Shown piece by piece: positions 1 to 13,068 of a DNA stretch of 64,000 bases. Each line of letters begins with the position of its first letter. Position 1 is the first letter of the stretch. A model generated the notes under the pieces. The model did no database searches, was not told the DNA's origin, and saw nothing but the letters and a program-made list of their open reading frames with translations. Source of the stretch: Marivita sp051859345 (GTDB lineage: Bacteria > Pseudomonadota > Alphaproteobacteria > Rhodobacterales > Rhodobacteraceae); the NCBI RefSeq assembly GCF_051859345.1, contig NZ_JBHYFV010000002.1, positions 192,838 to 256,837 of the forward strand, written 5' to 3'. Both the position numbers and the translations under genes were made by a program.

Positions 1-86
1 CGATCCTGAACATCTGGAACGGCACCTCTGTTTCGTCCCTGTTCGAGACCGACACGCTTGGCCCGATTTACGAGGGGATCCTGTAG
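1..86 (+). CDS. 3' end of an unidentified gene
   Basis: An open frame enters from the left edge (first complete codon at position 3) and ends with TAG at 84-86. The 27 visible residues include NIWNGTSVSSLFETDTLGP and end in a short hydrophobic tail. Codon use (GC-rich third positions) is consistent with real coding sequence. I do not recognise the family from so short a fragment and assign no function. It is convergent with the H-type lectin gene. Confidence 0.5.
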   Translation, partial: ILNIWNGTSVSSLFETDTLGPIYEGIL

Positions 87-91
87 GCCGG

Positions 92-116
92 ACTGCTCTC
101 ACAATCACGGAGCAGT
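92..116. terminator. Short stem-loop between convergent genes
   Basis: ACTGCTC (92-98) and GAGCAGT (110-116) form a 7-bp stem with an 11-nt loop in the 34-bp gap between two convergent genes. There is no T-tract on either side, so a role in termination is only suggested by position. Confidence 0.25.
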
Positions 117-120
117 AGCG

Positions 121-471
121 TCACTCTACGTCCCAGTCGTCGTCATTTTCGACCGGCCCCATCGCGATCCAGGAAATCCGGACCCGCGCCACGCGGGTGT
201 CGAGCCAGGTCCGAAAGACCGCTTCGAACCCATCGACAGTGACATTGTCCGCTGTCAGATCGGCGCGCACATTATGGGCGCTGTCCATGTCCCAAAGAGA
301 CAGCGACACATGAACGGCAGGCGGCGCGGAAAAGGGCTGATCAAAGGTGACCAGCTTGCTGCGAACCCGCGATCCCTCGCCGGTCCACATGTCGCCGCCT
401 TCCTCGTAATCCGAGAAAAGATCGACAGACCCCTGGGCAATACCGACCCGCGCACTGTTGATGATCTGCAT
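121..471 (-). CDS. H-type lectin domain protein
   Basis: A 116-residue protein that is essentially one H-type lectin domain (the fold of Helix pomatia agglutinin, which binds GalNAc-type sugars as a trimer). Visible landmarks in family order are the early G-x-V-D strand (residues 10-17), the TF-x-x-PF-x-x-PP-x-V-x-VSL segment near residues 42-57, a D-x-x-x-x-x-NVR segment near 62-69, GF-x-A near 81-84, and TW-x-x-T-x-V-x-x-V-x-ISWIA near 88-102. There is no signal peptide or membrane segment, so it is probably cytosolic or exported without a cleavable signal. The start ATG at 471 has GAGG just upstream. It lies just past the atp operon terminator on the same strand and is probably transcribed separately. 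The sugar ligand cannot be read from sequence. Confidence 0.75.
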   Translation of the reverse strand: MQIINSARVGIAQGSVDLFSDYEEGGDMWTGEGSRVRSKLVTFDQPFSAPPAVHVSLSLWDMDSAHNVRADLTADNVTVDGFEAVFRTWLDTRVARVRISWIAMGPVENDDDWDVE

Positions 472-525
472 GCCTCAACCTCATGTCGTCAGCGATTTCT
501 ACTGCATGGCATCGCCGGACAAAAC

Positions 526-556
526 GAAAAAAGCCCCGCAACTCTGCGAGGCTTTT
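526..556 (-). terminator. Rho-independent terminator of the atp operon
   Basis: On the minus strand AAAAGCC/GGCTTTT plus an inner CGCA/TGCG stem (529-556) is followed by a run of T residues, starting about 20 bases after the atpC stop. It separates atpC from the lectin gene. Confidence 0.75.
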
Positions 557-577
557 GGCTTTGAAGTCAACGCAGGA

Positions 578-1012
578 TCAGAGCGACGGCTGTTTCGGCG
601 AAAGACCGATGTGACCGCCAACCGCAACCATGTCGGCAAGCAGCTTGGCTGCATCATCGACCGGACCCGGCTCGTTCTTGAAGGTTTCCTTGGTCTGCTT
701 GTACGAGGCATGCGCCTCGTCAACCATCGCCTCGTAGGTCGCCTGATCCACATCCGCCTTGGGAAGCGCACGTTCTGCCAGAACGGAAAGGCCTTCGCCC
801 ATCTCTGCAAACCCGCCGGTCACGACAAATTCCTCGGTGCCCTTTTCGGTCTCGACCGTCAGAACACCGGGACGCAGGGTCGTGATCAGCGGCGCATGGT
901 TCGGCATCGCCGTCATGTCGCCATCGGCGCCCGGAATCTGCACAGATTTGACCTGCGCCGACATCAGGCTGCGCTCGGGGCTGACCAGATCGAATTGCAT
1001 GGTCTCTGCCAT
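578..1012 (-). CDS. atpC: ATP synthase F1 subunit epsilon
   Basis: Central-stalk epsilon subunit of F1 ATP synthase, 144 residues, the usual size. The N-terminal beta-sandwich domain is clear: MQFDLVSPERSLMS (residues 4-17), then PGADGDMTAMPNHAPLITTLRPG (27-49), the diagnostic epsilon signature. The C-terminal helical hairpin (about 90-144) is the part that can inhibit ATP hydrolysis in the family. ATG at 1012 is preceded by AAGGAG. It is the last gene of the minus-strand order atpH-A-G-D-C and is followed by a strong terminator. F0 genes are absent here; a separate F0 operon is normal for Rhodobacterales. Confidence 0.97.
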   Translation of the reverse strand: MAETMQFDLVSPERSLMSAQVKSVQIPGADGDMTAMPNHAPLITTLRPGVLTVETEKGTEEFVVTGGFAEMGEGLSVLAERALPKADVDQATYEAMVDEAHASYKQTKETFKNEPGPVDDAAKLLADMVAVGGHIGLSPKQPSL

Positions 1013-1075
1013 GGATATTCTCCTTTTGGGTCTCGTCCCCGCGAAGTAGACCGCGAGGACTGATGAGCGCCCGGA

Positions 1076-2500
<1,425 letters not shown>

Positions 2501-2516
2501 GTTTCGTCTCCGGTCC

Positions 2517-3398
2517 TTAGAGCGCCTCGGCGCCCGAGATAATTTCGATCAGTTCGTTGGTAATCACGGCCTGACGCGAACGGTTGTATTCAATGGTGAG
2601 CTTGTCGATCATTTCACCCGCGTTGCGCGTGGCGTTGTCCATCGCGCTCATCCGGGCACCCTGTTCAGAGGCTCCATTTTCCAGCAGCGCCGCAAAAATC
2701 TGCGTCGCCACACCGCGCGGCAGAAGATCGGCGAGGATCGCCTCTTCGTCCGGCTCGTAATCGTAAAGCGTGGTTGCTTCCTCAGCGCCACTTTCAGGCG
2801 CATCGAACGCGGCCGGAATGATCTGCTGGGCAGTCGGGGTCTGGCTGACGACGTTGACGAACTTGGAGTAGAAGATCGTCGCGACATCGAATTCGTCCGC
2901 ATCAAAGCGGCCAAGGATATCACGGGCAATGCCTTGTGCATCCGCATAGCCGATCCGCTTGACCTCGGTCAGGTCGATGTGACCGATGAACAGGTCGCCG
3001 AAGTCACGCTTCATTGCGTCACGGCCTTTCTTGCCGACAGTCAGGATCTTGACTGTCTTTCCCCGGCCTCTGAGCTCGGTCGCCTTCTGCTTGGCCAGCT
3101 TCGCGATATTCGCATTGAAGCCACCACACAGACCGCGCTCAGCTGTCATGACGACAAGCAGATGCACATCGTCCTTGCCCGTCCCGCTGAGCAGTCGGGG
3201 AGCGCTGTCGCTGTCGCCAACACTGGCGGCAAGCGCACCCATGACCGCGTTGAAACGCTCGGTATAGGGACGTGCCATTTCAGCAGCATCCTGTGCCCGC
3301 CGCAGTTTCGCGGCGGCCACCATTTGCATGGCTTTGGTGATCTTGCGGGTCGATTTGACCGACGCGATCCGGTTTTTCAAATCCTTGAGATTTGGCAT
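2517..3398 (-). CDS. atpG: ATP synthase F1 subunit gamma
   Basis: Rotary gamma shaft of F1, 293 residues. The N-terminal helix LKDLKNRIASVKSTRKITKAM (4-24) and the C-terminal signature ASEQGARMSAMDNATRNAGE (about 248-267), followed by a helix ending in NELIEIISGAEAL, are both classic for gamma; these two helices form the coiled-coil axle. It lies between atpA and atpD with spacings of 12 and 16 nt, in one operon. No anomaly is seen. Confidence 0.98.
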   Translation of the reverse strand: MPNLKDLKNRIASVKSTRKITKAMQMVAAAKLRRAQDAAEMARPYTERFNAVMGALAASVGDSDSAPRLLSGTGKDDVHLLVVMTAERGLCGGFNANIAKLAKQKATELRGRGKTVKILTVGKKGRDAMKRDFGDLFIGHIDLTEVKRIGYADAQGIARDILGRFDADEFDVATIFYSKFVNVVSQTPTAQQIIPAAFDAPESGAEEATTLYDYEPDEEAILADLLPRGVATQIFAALLENGASEQGARMSAMDNATRNAGEMIDKLTIEYNRSRQAVITNELIEIISGAEAL

Positions 3399-3410
3399 GG
3401 CCTCGTCTCC

Positions 3411-4949
<1,539 letters not shown>

Positions 4950-5510
4950 TTATCCGACCTCTTTCATAGCATTTTGCAGGGAGTTGAGCTTGGAGCGGAT
5001 CGACGTGTCGATCATCTTCGAACCCACTTTAACGACAAGACCGCCGATGAGGCTTTCATCAACGGTCATATTGATCTTGACGTCTTTACCAATCTTCGCT
5101 GTCAGCGTCTTGGCAAGTTCTTTCGACTGAGCGGCGGTCAGTTTCACGGCAGATGCGACATCCGCAGTCACTTCGCCTTTTTCTTCCGCAATCAACTCGC
5201 GCAGGCGGTTGATCATCTGCGGCACCACGAACAGACGCCGCTTGGACGCCATCAGCGACAGCACGTTCTGCATGGTCTTCGACAGGTCCATCTTGGCCGA
5301 AACCGCAGCAATTGCGCCTGACTGCTCTTCGCGGCTGTAGACCGGCGAATGGATCAGATCCATCAGCTCCGGGCTGCCGGCAAGAGCGGCCGACAGATCG
5401 TCGAGGTTGGACTCGAGCTGGTCGAATTCTTTACCCTCTTTGGCAAGGTCAAAGACCGCCATGGCATAGCGATCCGCGATGCCAGAGGAAATGGAAGCTG
5501 ATTCAGACAC
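4950..5510 (-). CDS. atpH: ATP synthase F1 subunit delta
   Basis: Peripheral-stalk delta subunit (OSCP-type), 186 residues from the GTG start chosen at 5510. The open frame continues upstream, but the conserved N-terminus S-I-S-S-G-I-A-D-R-Y-A-M-A-V-F-D-L-A begins just after this GTG, and AAGGGTGG lies just upstream as a ribosome binding site. The C-terminal block VKVGSKMIDTSIRSKLNSLQ is the family signature. It is the first gene of atpHAGDC, so the operon promoter should lie in the roughly 350 bp upstream. Confidence 0.95.
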   Translation of the reverse strand: MSESASISSGIADRYAMAVFDLAKEGKEFDQLESNLDDLSAALAGSPELMDLIHSPVYSREEQSGAIAAVSAKMDLSKTMQNVLSLMASKRRLFVVPQMINRLRELIAEEKGEVTADVASAVKLTAAQSKELAKTLTAKIGKDVKINMTVDESLIGGLVVKVGSKMIDTSIRSKLNSLQNAMKEVG

Positions 5511-5857
5511 GTCCACCCTTCCGCTATTCTGTCCCCGATCCCCCGAAGCTTCGGTGGTCAGGGTCGTTTCAGTTTGGCAAATGCCGCATGGCATAGAAAT
5601 CAGCGCGGATGTAGCAGAGGCTTCCGCAGCCCGCAACACGGTATGGTGATTTTGAAAACCGACCCATACCCCTTATTTCCAAGGGCTTAACACAGACTGC
5701 GACCTAATGCGCGCAAGAAAATTTCATCTGGCCCCATGATATCGGTCATGTTTGCCGATTCCTGTTGGCGCGAAACGTCTGAATTTGGTGTTCCCAAGAG
5801 GTCAACGCTCAATTCGCCTGATCGTAGCCTGTGAGCTGGAACCAGCCTGCAATGCAG
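5511..5857. other. Intergenic region upstream of atpH
   Basis: 347 bp without a convincing gene. It must carry the promoter of the atpHAGDC operon (minus strand), since atpH is the first gene and the next gene upstream ends at 5858. I could not assign a -35/-10 pair with confidence. AT-rich tracts lie near 5640-5740. No terminator with a T-tract was found after the methyltransferase stop. Confidence 0.5.
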
Positions 5858-6643
5858 TCAGTCGGTCGTCGTAAACGCAGGGCTTTTGGTCACCGAACGC
5901 GCGCGGACCGGCTTCGCAGAGGGTGACGGCACAAGATTCCCCAGCGGATTGAGCACCCGGCTTTCCAACTTCGTCCCGCGAGGAGTGGGGTTGGTTTTCG
6001 TCACCTCCACCATCAGCACCCCACCCGCAACAAGCGCCGACACGTTGCGCCCCATCTGTTCCCAGAACCGCCCGGTCTTCATCCAGAAGCGGCGGGTCGA
6101 CGGGGGCTGGTACAAAACCGCCGTATGGCGCTGCGGCGCAAAGTTGTGGGCTTTCAACTGTGATTCCAGCTGGCCCATCGAATAGGGCCGACCATATCCA
6201 AACGGGGTCGCATCGGACCGCGCCCACAGCCCCGACCGGTTCGGCACGATGAATAGTGCCTTGCCGCCGGGGCCAAGAACGCGCCAGCATTCCTCAAGCA
6301 GCGCCGAGGGCCGCTCGGATGTTTCCAGCCCGTGCATCAATATCAGCTTGTCAAAGCGCCCGTTCTCAATCGGCCATAATGTTTCTTCACACAGAACCGA
6401 TACGTTGGGCATTCCCGCCGGCCAGGGCATCACGCCCTGCTGCGCTGGCATCAAGCCGATGACCCGGCGCGCATCTTTCAGGTATGGCCGCAAGAGCGGA
6501 ACCGCAAAGCCGAAACCGCCGACTGATTGCTTCTTGGCTTCGGGCCAGAATGTCTTGACCTGATCCCGCACAACGCGCTGTGCCACCCGCCCGATCGCAC
6601 TGCGATAATAAAAGCTGTGAAGACGCTGCACGTCGAGATGCAT
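5858..6643 (-). CDS. Class I SAM-dependent methyltransferase
   Basis: 261-residue protein with the layout of a small-molecule methyltransferase (Methyltransf_11 type). A glycine-rich segment SVGGFGFAVPLL (about 40-51) leads into an acidic VIGLMP strand, and FDKLILMHGLETSERPSALL (about 98-117) followed by EECWRVLGPGGKALFIVPN (118-136) is the typical post-motif II/III 'leading-dog' region with LGPGG. The C-terminal 30 residues are basic, proline-rich and probably disordered. The substrate cannot be inferred. It is transcribed toward atpH and divergently from gloB with a 62-bp gap, and close Rhodobacterales relatives often show this gloB pairing. Confidence 0.8.
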   Translation of the reverse strand: MHLDVQRLHSFYYRSAIGRVAQRVVRDQVKTFWPEAKKQSVGGFGFAVPLLRPYLKDARRVIGLMPAQQGVMPWPAGMPNVSVLCEETLWPIENGRFDKLILMHGLETSERPSALLEECWRVLGPGGKALFIVPNRSGLWARSDATPFGYGRPYSMGQLESQLKAHNFAPQRHTAVLYQPPSTRRFWMKTGRFWEQMGRNVSALVAGGVLMVEVTKTNPTPRGTKLESRVLNPLGNLVPSPSAKPVRARSVTKSPAFTTTD

Positions 6644-6705
6644 TTGGGCCTCCGATATATTTGGCCTAGATTGAGATAAGTGTAACCACCACGGAAAGAA
6701 ATGCC

Positions 6706-7473
6706 ATGACTCTTGAACTTGTCACCCTGCCTGCGCTGTCAGACAATTACACCTATCTTCTGCATGACAGCGAAAGCGGCCAGACGGCCTGCATTGATGT
6801 GCCCGAAGCCGAACCCATCCTTAGCGAACTCGCAAGCCGCGGCTGGTCCCTGAACGAGATCTGGCTGACCCATCATCATCACGACCATATCGGCGGCGTG
6901 GATGATCTGCTCAAACATCACGACGCCAAGGTGACAGGCGCAAAGGCAGACCGGCATCGCCTGCCTCGTCTCAACCGCGAAGTCGCGGATGGCGATGCGT
7001 TTGAATTCGGTGGTGAGGTGGTGGAGATCCTTGATGTCTCCGGCCACACCGTTGGACATATCGCCTTTGTCCTTCCCAAATCCGGCTATGCGTTTACGGC
7101 AGACAGCCTGATGGCGCTGGGATGTGGTCGCCTGTTCGAAGGCACCGCGGCACAAATGTGGAACAGCCTGCAAAAGCTCGCAGCGCTTGATCCGTCGACG
7201 ATTATCTGTTCGGGTCATGAATACACCCAAGCCAATGCACGGTTCGCGATCACCATCGACCCGGAAAATATAGACTTGAAAGACCGCATAGAACGCATAA
7301 ATTCGAAGCGTGACAGCAACGAACCGACGGTTCCCAGCAAACTCTCTGACGAAGTGGCGACCAATCCATTCCTGCGCGCCGCTGATCCCGCGATACAAGC
7401 CCATCTCGACATGATCGGCGCAGAGCCGGTCGAGGTTTTTGCGGAAATCCGGGCTCGTAAAGACCGCTTCTGA
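6706..7473 (+). CDS. gloB: Hydroxyacylglutathione hydrolase (glyoxalase II)
   Basis: Hydrolyses S-D-lactoylglutathione to D-lactate and glutathione, the second step of methylglyoxal detoxification in the cytosol. It is a 255-residue metallo-beta-lactamase fold enzyme with the two-metal motif THHHHDH (55-61). Further ligands are in VSGHTVGH (His of SGHT, about 112) and in TADSLMALGCGRLFEG (Asp about 131), and CSGHEYT (about 167-173) is the glyoxalase II signature. The C-terminal helical glutathione-binding domain (NEPTVPS and NPFLRA) is complete. ATG at 6706. Confidence 0.96.
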   Translation: MTLELVTLPALSDNYTYLLHDSESGQTACIDVPEAEPILSELASRGWSLNEIWLTHHHHDHIGGVDDLLKHHDAKVTGAKADRHRLPRLNREVADGDAFEFGGEVVEILDVSGHTVGHIAFVLPKSGYAFTADSLMALGCGRLFEGTAAQMWNSLQKLAALDPSTIICSGHEYTQANARFAITIDPENIDLKDRIERINSKRDSNEPTVPSKLSDEVATNPFLRAADPAIQAHLDMIGAEPVEVFAEIRARKDRF

Positions 7474-7479
7474 GGCAAA

Positions 7480-7497
7480 TTCACAAGAACTTGTGAA
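7480..7497. repeat. Perfect inverted repeat between gloB and clpA
   Basis: TTCACAAGAACTTGTGAA: 8-bp perfect arms around an AA centre, 7 bp after the gloB stop. No T-tract follows, so it looks more like a dimeric-regulator operator than a terminator. The bound factor is unknown. Confidence 0.45.
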
Positions 7498-7535
7498 CAA
7501 TCGATACCTTGTGACCTGTCAAGACGAAGAAAAAA

Positions 7536-7567
7536 CTTGAAGCTTTGTCGGTAACGACCAAACTTTA
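7536..7567 (+). promoter_or_regulatory. Candidate sigma-32 (RpoH) type promoter for clpA
   Basis: CTTGAA at 7536-7541 is followed after 16 nt by CCAAACTTTA (7558-7567), resembling the heat-shock -35 CTTGAA and -10 CCCCATTTA boxes. It lies 64 bp before the clpA GTG. clpA is a heat-shock gene in many proteobacteria, which fits, but the -10 match is only partial. Confidence 0.3.
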
Positions 7568-7630
7568 ATACTAAGATGACAGTTGTTCCGTACCCTGCGG
7601 CGCGACGCAAAAAAGAAGGAGCACTAAATC

Positions 7631-9951
<2,321 letters not shown>

Positions 9952-9955
<4 letters not shown>

Positions 9956-10905
9956 TCCGCAGCGTCTTTGCACTGATCCTCGCGTCCGCCACACCTGCTG
10001 TGGCGGACGTTTCGTTTTTGGGGATGCCACTGGACTGCGTTCTGGGCGAAACCTGCGTGATCGAGGACTATCCAGACGTCGATCCTTCGGAAAACGTGTC
10101 CGACTACCACTGCGGCCTGAAATCCCGCGATGGGCACAGCGGCACGGATTTTGCACTTCTCAGCTTTGATCAGATGGACAAAGGGGTGCGCGTGATCGCC
10201 GCCGCCGATGGTCGGGTACAAGCGATCCGCAACACGCGACCGGATCAGCCCTATGTTCCCGGAACGGATCTGAACGGTGAAGAATGCGGCAACGCGGTGC
10301 GCATCGACCACGGCAACGGCTATCAGTCGGTCTACTGCCACATGAAGCTCGGGTCTGTGCGGGTCACGCCGGGACAGCGTGTCTTGCAAGGGCAACTTCT
10401 GGGCGAAGTTGGACTCAGCGGACTGACCAATTACCCGCACCTGCACCTGACCATCACCCAAGGGGCCGACATCGTTGATCCCTTCGCGCCCGAACAGGAC
10501 AATGCGTGCAGCACTCCGCTACAAACGCTCTGGCTCGACACACCCAAATACACCGATGCGGGTCTGTACACAGTTGGTATATCGGACGCGATTCCCGAAC
10601 TGGGATCGGTGCAATCCGGAGCGGCACGGCGCACCACATTGTCCCCGCAAGACGATCTGATCCTGTATGCCCACGCGTTTCACGGCAACACATATGACCG
10701 GATCGAGATGACGATGACCGGCCCGGACGGACAGGTGTTCGATCACACTGCCCGGCTGGACGTCGATCAAAAGCACTTGATGCGCGCCTATGGAAGGCGT
10801 GCGCCCGCGACGGGATGGCCCAGGGGCGACTATCGCGGCTATGCGCGGATGATCCGGGGCGACAGGATCATCGCTATTCGGCATGCGGATGTAACCGTCG
10901 AATAG
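9952..10905 (+). CDS. M23 family metallopeptidase (LytM-like), exported
   Basis: 317 residues from a GTG start that overlaps the clpA stop as GTGA. An upstream in-frame extension inside clpA is rejected because the GTG begins a good signal peptide (residues 2-18, FALILASATPAVA). The peptidase domain shows the zinc motifs H62-x3-D66 (in GHSGTDFA) and HLH (163-165), as in active LytM/lysostaphin endopeptidases that cut peptidoglycan cross-links. The C-terminal part (about 180-317) is an added beta-rich domain of unknown role. Four cysteines (30, 35, 54 and 112) suggest disulfides in the periplasm. It is translationally coupled to clpA and convergent with the OmpA-like gene. Confidence 0.85.
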
Positions 10906-10908
10906 CGC

Positions 10909-13065
10909 CTACTGTTCGGTCAGTTTAAGTTCGATCCGACGGTTCTGCGCCCGTGCCTGCGCTGTATCCTCGGGGTTCACCGGCTGGTATTCCCCGAACC
11001 CATTGGCCGACAGGCGCTGTGGTGGAATGCCCAGGTCTTCGATCATGTAGCGCACCACGGACAGCGCGCGGGCCTGTGACAGCTCCCAGTTGTCCGCATA
11101 GATCCCCTGCCCCGAGAGCGGCAGATCGTCGGTGTGACCATCCACACGAATGATCCAATTGATCCCGGCGGGAATGTCCTGCGCCACATCCCGCAGGATG
11201 GCCGCCACATTGGCGATCTGCGCACGCCCCCCCGGCGACAAACCAGCCTCGGCAGGCGGGAACAGCACTTCGGACGAAAAGACAAACCGGTCTCCTTCGA
11301 TGCGGACACCATCACGATCGCCCAGCACCTCGCGCAGGCGGCCAAAGAATTCAGAGCGATAGCGTTCCAGATCCTGATTCTGCCCCGCCAGCCGCTGCTT
11401 TTCCTCTTCAAGGCGTTGACGCTCAATCTCCAACCTCTCGCGCTCGGCCTCTTCCAACTGCCGACGACGACGCTCTTCGGCGGCGACACGGGCCAGCGCC
11501 GTGTTCAATTCACTGCCAAGGCTTTCAAGCTGGATTTGCGCCTCGACATCTTTCGCCTCGGCCTCGTCCAGAAGTGCCTGCAACGAAGACAACTGCCGGC
11601 GCAATGCGCCCACCTGCTGGTTCAGCAACTCGGTCTGGCGCTGCGCCACGGTTGCGCGTTCGGTTTCCGCATCCAGACGGTCCCGCGCCTGTTCCAGCAA
11701 AAGCTGACGCTGTTCGGACTCGGACAAACGATCCTGCAACGCGGTTTCCGTGGCGATCTGCGCCGCCAGCGCCGCAGCCAACTGGTCGCGGGTGTCTTCC
11801 AGGGATGCCTCGGTCGCGCTTTGCTGCGCCAATGCTGCGGCAAGCCGTTGCTCGAGCGTCTGTTCGCTTTCTGACCGCGCCGCTGCGTTCGCCTGCGCCT
11901 CGGCCAATGCCTGACGCAAGGTTTCCAGCGTCGCCTGCATTTCGGATGTTGTCTGCTCCGATGCGCTCAGATCCGTAGACAACGCCGCATTTTCGGCGCG
12001 CAACGACTCAAGCCGGGATTCCAGCGCCTCCGCTTCGGAGACCCGTATCAAGGCTTGCGACAACTGCGATTCCAGCGACGACAGGGTGGTCTGATCCACC
12101 GACGCCGCCTCCAGATCGGATTGCAAGCCGTCGATCCGATCTGCCTGCGCATCAAGCCGCGCCTGCAACGCCGCTGCGGTTTCCTCCCCGTCCAGCAACG
12201 CCGCCGCCAGTCGCGCGTTCAGATCGTCCTCCGCATCCCGCGCAGCCGCCAGAAGCGTCAGTGTTTCCTCCGCCCTTGCACGCTGTTCCTCAAGCGCCAT
12301 CGTCATTGCGGTCAGTTCTGCGTCGGCGTTCTGTAACCGCGCGCGCAGGGCTTCTGCCGCCGCAGCCTCGGCCAACTTGGCCGCCTCTTCCTCGGTCAGC
12401 GCGGTTTCAAGTCCCTCCACCTGCGCGGTCAGGGCAGTCACCTGTTCAGAGGTTTCCTCATTCTCGGACCGCAGATCCGCCACCAGCGCCTCAAGCGCCT
12501 CGCGACGGGCCGCCGCCAGCCGCGCAGCTTCGACCTGTTCATCAATCTCGCCGCGTGCCGTAGCCAGCGCGAGGTTCAGCGACTCTTGCTCTGTGAGCAA
12601 CTGTTCCTGCGCTGCCGTCAGGTCGGCCACCTGATCGCGCGCTGTATCGCGCTCGGACAAAAGACCGGCGACTTGCTCCTCGAAGGAGGCAATCCGCGCA
12701 TCCGCCGCATCAAGCGCCGCCGCCTGACGATCCCGCGTCGCCGACAGGGATGCAATGATCGCCTCCTGTTCGGTCAACCGGGCTTGCGTGTCATCCAGCG
12801 TCGCGTTGAGCGTGCTCAATTGGTTGGAGAGCGAGGTTGTCCGTTGCTGTTCGACACCCAAGGCGCGGGACAGCTCCAGTATCTCGGACGACAGCGTATT
12901 GAGTTCGGATTCCTGTCCGCTGATCGTATCCCGCAACACCGCCTGAACCACCATGAAGATGGTCAGAACGAACATCAGCACCAGCAAAAGCCCGGTCATC
13001 GCATCCACGAATCCGGGCCAGATCGAGGATTGGAAACGGGCTCCGGTGCGCCGTGACAGGGCCAT
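10909..13065 (-). CDS. MotB/OmpA-like protein with very long coiled coil
   Basis: 718 residues. The N-terminus resembles MotB/ZorB: PGFVDAMTGLLLVLMFVLTIFMVVQ (residues 17-41; read as landmark) forms one membrane helix preceded by Asp21, at the place of the proton-carrying Asp of MotB. Residues about 45-565 are almost pure Glu/Ala/Leu/Gln/Arg heptad sequence, a predicted coiled coil. The C-terminus (about 575-718) is an OmpA/MotB peptidoglycan-binding domain with RVDGHTDDLP, NWELSQARALSVV and QNRRIEL. Its start lies 3 nt from the stop of the MotA/ExbB-like gene, so the two are co-translated. It probably forms a stator-like complex anchored to peptidoglycan. Databases often label such proteins 'peptidoglycan-binding protein'. 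The function is unproven. Confidence 0.8.
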   Translation of the reverse strand: MALSRRTGARFQSSIWPGFVDAMTGLLLVLMFVLTIFMVVQAVLRDTISGQESELNTLSSEILELSRALGVEQQRTTSLSNQLSTLNATLDDTQARLTEQEAIIASLSATRDRQAAALDAADARIASFEEQVAGLLSERDTARDQVADLTAAQEQLLTEQESLNLALATARGEIDEQVEAARLAAARREALEALVADLRSENEETSEQVTALTAQVEGLETALTEEEAAKLAEAAAAEALRARLQNADAELTAMTMALEEQRARAEETLTLLAAARDAEDDLNARLAAALLDGEETAAALQARLDAQADRIDGLQSDLEAASVDQTTLSSLESQLSQALIRVSEAEALESRLESLRAENAALSTDLSASEQTTSEMQATLETLRQALAEAQANAAARSESEQTLEQRLAAALAQQSATEASLEDTRDQLAAALAAQIATETALQDRLSESEQRQLLLEQARDRLDAETERATVAQRQTELLNQQVGALRRQLSSLQALLDEAEAKDVEAQIQLESLGSELNTALARVAAEERRRRQLEEAERERLEIERQRLEEEKQRLAGQNQDLERYRSEFFGRLREVLGDRDGVRIEGDRFVFSSEVLFPPAEAGLSPGGRAQIANVAAILRDVAQDIPAGINWIIRVDGHTDDLPLSGQGIYADNWELSQARALSVVRYMIEDLGIPPQRLSANGFGEYQPVNPEDTAQARAQNRRIELKLTEQ

Positions 13066-13068
13066 GGC

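Noticed and set aside
5511..5639. N-terminal extension of atpH to an upstream ATG
   Set aside because: The extra 43 residues have no family homology, and the GTG at 5510 has a good binding site next to the conserved start.
7480..7500. LexA (SOS) box near clpA
   Set aside because: GAAC occurs twice but with a 4-bp spacer instead of the 7 bp of the alphaproteobacterial LexA box.
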